This document shows, piece by piece, positions 56,957-64,000 of a DNA stretch of 64,000 nt. Under the pieces are notes generated by a model. It did no database searches and was not told the origin of the DNA. It saw nothing but the letters and a program-made list of their open reading frames with translations. The position numbers and the translations under genes were made by a program. Positions within the stretch are counted from its first letter, which is position 1. Each line of letters opens with the position of its first letter. Source of the stretch: Caenorhabditis elegans (taxonomy: Eukaryota > Nematoda > Chromadorea > Rhabditida > Rhabditidae); the NCBI RefSeq assembly GCF_000002985.6, contig NC_003281.10, positions 10,540,001-10,604,000 on the forward strand, written 5' to 3'.

Positions 56957-59900
56957 CTACTCGACTGGCGTACGGAAGAACGATGAATCGTTGGCGACCT
57001 CGATCAATTCGTCGTAAGACCCAAAATGACTCGTGAAATTTCCAGTGTTGTCCTTGTAGAATTCGTGTCTCCAGTACGTGGCGTCTGCGCAGATTGCGAT
57101 GATACTTTGCAGATTTTTCGGCGTTTCTGGAACTTTTTTTTCTTGAAAATTGGGCATATGTATAAATATTCAAATAATTTTAAATTTATATTATGAAATT
57201 AATAGTCGTACGGCTACGCTTTCAGATAATTTGTTTCGATGTTTAGAAAAAAAATTTCGCTTGGAAAATTTTCAAAAATATTGAAAAATTATTTTTTGAG
57301 GGCAATTTCATTTTTTTCGAAATTTCTAAAAATAAAATCGGGAACATTTTGAATTTTTAACAGAATAATTTCTCATTCGTCTACAAAATGGACATGATTT
57401 AAAAAAATTAATATCAGATCTCTAAGCCGAATATTTTCGAATTTATTTTGGAAATTATCTAGTTTTTAATAATTTTTTTCGATTTAAAAAAAATAAAAAA
57501 CTAGTTTTCAAATTTTTTCAGAAAATTCGGAAAGGTATGTTTTTTGGTTTTTTTTTCGATTTTTTTCCATATCAAATTTTTAATAATTTCCAGTAATTTC
57601 TTTAAGTTTTTCTCATAAAAATCAACATGTTTTTGATAAATCCATAGTTTCCTCGCCTTTTTAAAAATTATTTTTACTAATTTTTTTCGATTTTAAGAAA
57701 AAACTTAATTTTTTTTTTTGAAAAATATCAAAATTTCAATAATTTCCGGTCATTTTTTAATAGTTTAAAGGCAATTTTCTTTTATTTTTCGGAAAAATAA
57801 CATATTTTTTGATAAAACCATAGTTTTCTGATTTTTTTTCGTTTTTTTTTAAAGAAAAAATCGACAAATCGAATATTATTGATTTTTGATTTTCTCCTAT
57901 AAAAAAACCGAGATATCTAAAATTTTTTATGTTTTTTTTTCAATTTTTTGGAAAAAAAACAGTACATTTTTTTAAAAGATTTTCTCCAAAAATCCAAATT
58001 AGGAGTGTTCTTATCCAAAATTTTTCAAAAATATTTCAAATCTAACTTTTTCCGAATCCAATAGCCATGACAGGCCTATCCAGCTGAATTTTCACAATAC
58101 TTGAGCTTCCACGGCTCCTTTCGAGCACATTTTTCTTTTTTTGTGGCTCAGCATCTCGAATTCCAAACATATGCAGAGTTCCCTTATCACTAGCCACTGC
58201 CAAATAACTCGAGCACGGTGAAAAAGCCATACACTGAAGGTGAGCCTGAACAGTTCCACGACGAAGTTCATAAAGTGGTCCCTTGGTTCTGGCGTCGAAA
58301 ACTCGAATTACAGTACCCTTAGTAGATCCTGTGGCGACAAGGGTTCCCTGACAATTCAACGCGACTTGGGCAATATCTGTGAGGTGTGCTTCAATGACAA
58401 TCGGGGATTTCGATTCACGGGCGGTCAGTGCATTTAGATGCATAATTTGAACGGATCCCGTCTTGAAGCCGGGATAAGCAAGATAACAGGCAGCCGTCGT
58501 TGGATCATAGCTCATTGCAGAGATTCCTTTTGGATTTGAACGAATATCTTCCGATCGGATTTGTTTAATATCATCTGGATACGTCCAAACAAACATTCTA
58601 TTCGGATTAAGTGCCACAAGACGATTCGGTGATACGTGGATGTTTGTAATAGGTCCGTATCTTGATGGAGTTGTGATCTCAAAGTATTCCTCATTTCGCG
58701 CCACATCGAAGATCATCAGGTTGTTCTGAGCGAATCGGCCACCGGCGAGAGCAGAGACGTAGATTATACGGCGAGAATTTCCGTCTTGTTTTACAAGGCG
58801 GACTGGTCCAACTTTGATTACTGAAAAAATATTGGAATTTTATATTTTATAAAACTAATAGTTTGAGGAAAAAGGATTTTTTGTGTTTTTTGGGGGAAAA
58901 CAGGTTTCAAATGATTCTGAATCGACAAATAAGCTTGTTTCTGGCTTTAAAAAAATCTCGTAATTTCGCAAGATTATGAAATGTCTTCTTAAAGGCGCAC
59001 GGATTCATTCAGATGGGTCTCGGCGCGCAAATTTTGAGTTTTTGCAGCTGCTCCGTTCATTTTTTAACTCAGAAACTTCATTTAATTCATTTTTTATCAT
59101 TTTTTAACGAATTTTGTTGTTTTCTTCTTATTTTCTAATAAAAATGTTTTAAAATCAGATTTCTATTGTTAAAACTAGTACCTAATTGAATTGAAAAATG
59201 CTAGGAAAATGAAGGAGGCAGCCGAAAAAATTAAAATCAGCCTACCATAAACGTTTTCGCGCCGAGACCCATCTGAATAAATCCGTGCACCTTTAAGGAA
59301 CCAAGTACTGGTAAAATTATGATATGTAAAATTAATTTTGGCCGTAGAAAGGAGGACCCCTCTTCAATGTTTTTTTTTGTGAAAATTTAATGAATTTCAT
59401 TTATTTTTGCTGAAAAATCGTGATAAAAATTAAGTTTACTGTTTCAAAATGCCACAAAATTTAATTTTAACCAATTTTTCCGACAAAAATTCAATATTTT
59501 CTACAATTTTTCGACTCGAATCTCCCTTACCATAGTCTTTGTACATTCGAAAATGGAGTGGATTCAGCTGATACATTTTGAAGCCGTCTTTATCGGCTAT
59601 GGCAAATGCCGAATGATCCAGCGTCACTGATGCATGATTTAACGTTGTCATTTCTTCTGGAAATTGATTGAAATTCAGCAATTTTTGAAAATATTCGAGA
59701 AAAAGTTGAATTTAGGGAGTTTTACGTTTTAAATTGCGAAATTTTCGAATTTCAAACTCAAACAAAGCGAAATTACAGCAAAAAAAGAACAAAAAAGCGG
59801 AGATATTGATCAGAGTACACAAGAGACTAGTCAGCTGGTACTATAATATGAATTGGTAGACAGAAACAAGCAGCAGCAACGAGAGAGTGAGGTCACGAGA

Positions 59901-60175
59901 GGCAGAGTCCGCAAACATCGAATATGACGAGCATCCTGCGTTGAGTCATTTCTTTCTCGGACGGGATGGGTGGTGGTTTTATTTTTTTTTAATTGAATTT
60001 TTATTAATTCTCGGGGAAACTTTTTAAATTTTATTTCGCAATTTTTAATTACATTAATGTAATCACTATTCCTTTAAAAATAACCTGTTGAATTTTCATC
60101 TTCCTCCTTTTTCGAACTTTCCGGACGATTTTCCTTCTCGATTCTGAAGAAAATCGTTTCCTCCTTCTTGCTCAT
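56957..60175 (-). CDS. epg-6: PROPPIN autophagy protein EPG-6 (WIPI3/4, WDR45/WDR45B), 391 aa
   Basis: Four exons: 60085-60175, 59531-59656, 58047-58820, 56957-57141. They join to 391 residues starting MSKKEETIFFRIEKENRPES. The body is a seven-bladed beta-propeller of WD-like repeats. The hallmark phosphoinositide-binding motif is present as LRRG (258-261, in YELRRGTVQAH), the Leu variant of the FRRG motif. The C-terminus has SIIAICADATYWRHEFYKD, as in WDR45B. EPG-6 binds PI3P and works with ATG-2 in autophagosome formation from omegasomes. The last intron (about 900 bp) is almost pure A/T. The start lies 7 nt after an ATATTTCAG acceptor. It is the first gene of the four-gene minus-strand cluster; the gap to the next gene (488 bp) is wide for an operon. 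Confidence 0.93.
58980..59290. repeat. Inverted-repeat element (GGTCTCGGCGCG family) in an epg-6 intron
   Basis: Left TTAAAGGCGCACGGATTCAT, AGATGGGTCTCGGCGCG; right CGCGCCGAGACCCATCTGAA, ATCCGTGCACCTTTAA. The arms are nearly exact complements around an AT-rich centre. Confidence 0.75.
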
Positions 60176-60182
60176 TCTTTCA

Positions 60183-60194
60183 CTGAAATATTTT
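60183..60194 (-). promoter_or_regulatory. Trans-splice acceptor of epg-6
   Basis: AAAATATTTCAG on the coding strand ends 7 nt before the ATG at 60175, the usual place for an SL1 site on a first gene. Confidence 0.5.
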
Positions 60195-61939
60195 CGAAAT
60201 TTTATTCTGAAAATTTTAAAAAAGCAAGTAAAAACAAAATTTCATTAAAAATAAATGGAGAAAAATCAATTTTTCGTGAGAAAATGAGAAAAATTCGCGG
60301 AAAAATCAAATGTTATCTCAATAAAAAAAATACCGTATGAGCGGGGTTCCTTGTGAGACCAAAATTTTAATTTAGGCTATGTTCCTTTGAGGTACTGTAG
60401 TTGTGCAATGGTTTTAATGTTTTTTTCTAAAATTATCTGGCGGAAAACTGTTTTTTTAACAAAAAATCTGTCGTATTGTTGTTCTAAAATTTTATCATGT
60501 TTCATATTTCTTTACTACATGCAAAATTCCGTTAAAAACCGCAAATCACTAAAAAATTTACTTTTCCTCTCGAGACCCAGCAATACATTTTATGCATGTC
60601 CCTTTAAAGTACTGTAGCGCTTTATTTAATTTTTAATTTGTTAAATTTTCTCATTTTTCGTACTTCTTTCTTCAGTTTTTTTCTATATTTTTTCAAATTT
60701 TTTTTTTTCGAAAATAGCATAAAAGTGTTCCCCGAACTATTCGTACGCAGAATTCCTCATCAATTTTTCAGTGTCTGTCCTTATTCTCGCTAATAAGCAA
60801 AAAATAATTCATTTCCTGGAAGTTTCGATCATTTTAATCCAGTTTTCGAATCAATATCAATCAATCAAATTTTTTCGAATTACACTTATAATTCTTTAAT
60901 TTTTCTGTTTTCTTCACTAAAAACCAAAAATCATTACTTTTCCCTTCAGAACTTCAATTTTATCGTACTTTGATCCCGAATTCTCAGGAATAATCCCCGA
61001 GTATATTAACGTCAAAACTCCAATATATTCGTACTTGATTTCCTATTCATTTCCGTGCATAATCCGATTCCAATAAATGCGAAAGAGCTTGAAGAAGAGG
61101 AAGCAGTGACACATAAAAACTCCTCCCGCGGCGTTTTTTTTTCCTTCCTCTTAGTTTAATTAAAAGGAAGGGATTAGTTCGAGGGATTAAGTCTGAAAAT
61201 CTGCAAGGAATAAAAAACTGAGATAATAGCGAAAAGTTAAGAAAAACGGGGTTTTTTTTCGTGAAATTTCAGTAGTAAAAGCTTAAAAGTCTCATTTTGA
61301 GACGGATTCAAATCTAAAGCTACTATTTTATAATTAAAAAAACCAAGAAAATCCAAAAATATTTCGTTAAAACCAGGATTTTTATAAAATTTCTCTAAAA
61401 CTACGAAAAAATCGGGATTTTCTTCTAAATTCTAGGATTTTCTTCTAAATTCTAGGATTATTTGAGTCATTGACAATTTTCTTGTCTATTTCTGAATTCC
61501 TGCGTCAGAAGTAGACTTAAAATATATAAAACTTTTTTTTCTGAATTTTTTTCAAATTGTGAACCATTTTTTGATGTTTTTGCCGAAAAACCTTTTAAAA
61601 AAGCCTGAAAAATCGGGAAATTTCGCAATTTTTTCCTTTTTTGATGGACTAAATCTCAAAAATCAAGGAAAACTTGGTTTTCCATTTTTTTTTTCCTGAA
61701 AAGCTGGAAAAAACTCAAATTCCAGTTATTCTCCACTTTTGTGCAATTTTGAAGCAGATCTCCAGTGAAATTGAGTCAAAACTGTTAGGAAAATTAGAAA
61801 TAACTCGGAAATTAAAAAAAAAAAGATTTTTCCCCCTGAATTGTCGATTTTCTCCAGAAATTAATCCAGAAATTTCAAAAACTGAAGAAAAAAAATTAAA
61901 AAAATTTTTTTTATTCAAAAGCCTCTTGAGTTACAAATT
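60195..61939. other. epg-6 upstream region with an inverted-repeat element
   Basis: It includes a foldback at about 60335-60615 (left GTGAGACCAAAAT, TGAGGTACTGTAG; right CTCGAGACCCAG, CTTTAAAGTACTGTAGCGC). Otherwise A/T-rich with no supported exon. The frame at 61674-61988 overlaps the true last exon of the 204-residue gene on the other strand. Confidence 0.5.
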
Positions 61940-63549
61940 TTATGGTGAATTGAGGCACATTTTGGACGCGATTTGGCATTGTTGGTGACCATCGATAGGG
62001 TATCCCAACTTCTCCAGAATACGAGTTGATAGGCGTTCGGATATTGCCTGAAAATTCTTGGGTAAAGTTCGCAGGCACATAGGTAGGTAGGCTATATCAT
62101 GCCTATCTACCTATGTTCCTGTGAACCAATTTTGACTTGAAATTATCGGAATTCTGAAAATTTTGATTCTATGAAATTTCAAGAAATTCAGAATTTTCAG
62201 TGTGTAAAAATGTATCGTTAAAAATGATTTTAATATGGCTTATACATATTTTGGCGGTTCTTCGAATCCATTTTAGACGTTCGAAAAATATTGAATTTCA
62301 GAGGTTTTACACATCATTTTGTGAGCCAAATTTAAAGAAATTTCTTGACTTTAAAAACAAGAAAATCGGGCCACAAAATGATGTGTAAAACCTCTGAAAT
62401 TCAATATTTTTCGAACGTCTAAAATGGATTCGAAGAACCGCCAAAATATGTATAAGCCATATTAAAATCATTTTTATCGATACATTTTCCCACACTGAAA
62501 ATTCTGAATTTCTTGAAATTAAAATGACCTCCCCTGATTCTGAAGATATATGGCGCCTCAAAACACTTTGTAACGCTCGCCTGTTTATTATTTTAATTAA
62601 GTTAAAATAATAAATAGATGAGTTAGATAGTGTTTTGCGGCGCCCTATATCTTCCGGGTTCCGAGAAATTTTCCGAGATGCTCTGGCAATAGGCCGTAGG
62701 CATACTTTAAAATGAACTTTATGAATATCCTTCGGCTTATGAACAGGATCAGAGATCCCCGACGGAAACTCGATTGAGACACTGGTCACCGCTTTTCTCG
62801 TTGGATCATTCTTAGGCTTCTTGAAATTCTTCAAGCATTCTTTGAACGCCGATTCAACTTCTTTTCCGGCTTCCGCAAAACCATTCACATTTTTCGAGTT
62901 TTTGATGCACGCGTATTTTCTTGCATCTTGTTCTCTGGGAAATATTGAATTGTAAAATAATTGGGTTACTGTCGTTTTCGAAGTCTTGCGACGAAGCCTA
63001 ACGCTTTTCGCTTTTCAAAATTGATTCCCCGTGGCCGAGTTTTCTCTTCCGCGGCCATCTTTGACTAACTTTTGAATCGCACGAAACATCTCAATATCCA
63101 CTGGAATCGGGATTTCCATGAGCTCCTTCTTGAATACGGTTTTAATTGTCGATTTGTGAGGAGGGGGAGGCGGTTGTTGGCCACACTGAAAATTGTCTAC
63201 TGTATTCTAAGTGCATGCGCCTTTAAATTAATATCATTTTCCACTCAGGATTCACTCCCAGGTTATCAATAGAGCGCGTTGTCCTAATAAAAACCCCAAA
63301 AAACTTACGAGAATTGCGTCATTTTGAGGGTATTTTGGTGACGTCACTGAATCGTAGGAAACGGTTCCAGAAGACGCACTGATACAAGTCACAGGATCCG
63401 CATGAAAATCGATAACGTGCTGAAAGAAAATCGATTAAATACTAGTTTTTTGGTTGGAAAATTGCGGAAAAATCAATAAATTAAAAAAAAATTCTTACAA
63501 TAAATCGTTGTGCAAGTTTGATAGGAACAATCGATCCTTCGCTGCTCAT
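61940..63549 (-). CDS. Unrecognised soluble protein, 204 aa
   Basis: Five exons: 63499-63549, 63309-63419, 63070-63185, 62706-62934, 61940-62047. They join in phase to 204 residues starting MSSEGSIVPIKLAQRFIHVI. Visible features are a Pro run (CGQQPPPPPHKS), a Lys-rich helical middle (KEVESAFKECLKNFKKPKND) and seven scattered cysteines. There is no signal peptide, membrane segment or enzyme motif. The last intron carries two long inverted repeats (62176-62520 and 62530-62660). The gene is upstream of epg-6 on the same strand but 1.8 kb away, so probably not in its operon. I do not recognise the family. Confidence 0.72.
62176..62520. repeat. Long near-perfect inverted repeat (about 150-bp arms)
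   Basis: The left arm runs from AATTTCAAGAAATTCAGAAT through TGGCGGTTCTTCGAATCC to CATCATTTTGTG; the right arm is its complement with few differences. The loop is about 45 nt. It lies inside the last intron of the 204-residue gene. Confidence 0.88.
62530..62660. repeat. Second inverted repeat, directly adjacent
   Basis: Left GAAGATATATGGCGCC, CAAAACACT, GTTTATTATTTTAA; right TTAAAATAATAAATAG, AGTGTTTTGCGGCGCC, CTATATCTTC. The arms are about 55 nt with minor gaps. Different sequence from the neighbouring hairpin. Confidence 0.75.
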
Positions 63550-63669
63550 TTTGAAAATATTGAAATAATTCAATTTTACGGTTTTTCACTTAAAAACACC
63601 ACGTCAAAAGTTTTGAATTTTTTTAATCGATAAATCCCCACGTAATTATTTTTAGGAATTTTTACGGGT

Positions 63670-64000
63670 ATTAAAAAATTCTGAGAATGCGTATTACACA
63701 GAACATCTGACTCGCAAAATATCTCGAAGCGAAAACTACGGTAGTTCTTTAAATGACTACAGTAGCACTTGTGTCGATTTACGGGCTCGATTTTTGTAAT
63801 GAATTTATTTATCGATAGAACATTTATTTAAAAAGCAAAAAAATGAGACTATTATCCGATGAAATATTTGAAAACAAATTCATATCGAAAAATTAGTTTT
63901 TTTCGATTTTTTGATATGAATTTCTTTTCGAATATTTCTTCGGATAATAGTCTCATTTTTTTGCTTTTTAAAAAAATGTTCTATCGATAAATAAATTCAT
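63670..64000. repeat. ACTACAGTA/CGATTTACGG element with an internal long hairpin, cut by the window end
   Basis: The left arm (GAATGCGTATTACACAGAAC, CAAAATATCTCGAAGCG, GTGTCGATTTACGGGC) is followed by a second palindrome from about 63800 to 64000 (ATGAATTTATTTATCGATAG, ACTATTATCCGATGAAATAT and their complements). The outer right arm would lie beyond the window. Confidence 0.75.

Noticed and set aside
62307..62888. 193-residue minus-strand protein read straight through
   Set aside because: Only the first part (to 62706) is a true exon; the rest reads through a donor into intronic inverted repeats.

Overview
The window looks like Caenorhabditis elegans nuclear DNA. It is AT-rich, has short introns with TTTCAG-type acceptors, closely spaced same-strand gene clusters with trans-splice-like acceptors, TTAGGC telomere-type repeats, mariner and LINE remnants, and many small inverted-repeat elements. 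Three proteins match genes I recall from C. elegans chromosome III: RAB-30, ACDH-11 and EPG-6. The species and chromosome are recalled, not searched. Exon chains were built by hand from splice sites and phase; each listed gene model closes in frame to its stop codon.

Layout. 1-11.2 kb: repeats, an interstitial telomeric tract and a SINE nested in a foldback element, with one doubtful exon at the left edge. 11.2-14.2 kb (-): a two-gene cluster, a Lys/Ser-rich basic protein followed by a four-helix membrane protein. 14.2-18.2 kb: a hAT-like foldback element and a broken mariner. 18.3-21.7 kb (-): a 329-residue coiled-coil protein. 23.0-25.3 kb (+): rab-30. 26.3-31.5 kb (+): acdh-11. 32.8-35.4 kb (-): a secreted, probably GPI-anchored three-finger (Ly6/activin-receptor-like) protein with a His-rich stalk. 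35.4-45.9 kb: a gene-poor repeat region. 45.9-46.3 kb (-): an 81-residue Lys/Ala-rich protein. 46.4-48.8 kb: nested LINE fragments. 49.9-60.2 kb (-): a cluster of four genes, transcribed as epg-6, a ZNRD2-like zinc-ribbon protein, an MRM1-like mitochondrial rRNA 2'-O-methyltransferase, and a four-ShK-domain secreted protein. 61.9-63.5 kb (-): an unrecognised 204-residue protein.

Functions are mostly housekeeping: Golgi Rab, acyl-CoA handling, autophagy and mitochondrial ribosome maturation. Two secreted or surface proteins lie among them. The strongest structural signals outside genes are: a family of three foldback elements sharing ends (CAGG...GCGGCAA type) with 8-bp target duplications; near-perfect long hairpins; a TTAA-flanked mini-element; a LINE apparently inserted into the 3' end of another LINE; a short motif (CATGGTGCATCGA) recurring about a dozen times, often in introns; and opposing arrays of a GGTGGCCTA repeat. 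I saw no evidence of an entirely new biological system. The most unusual items are the three-finger protein with a His stalk, the unknown membrane and coiled-coil proteins, and the repeat architecture.
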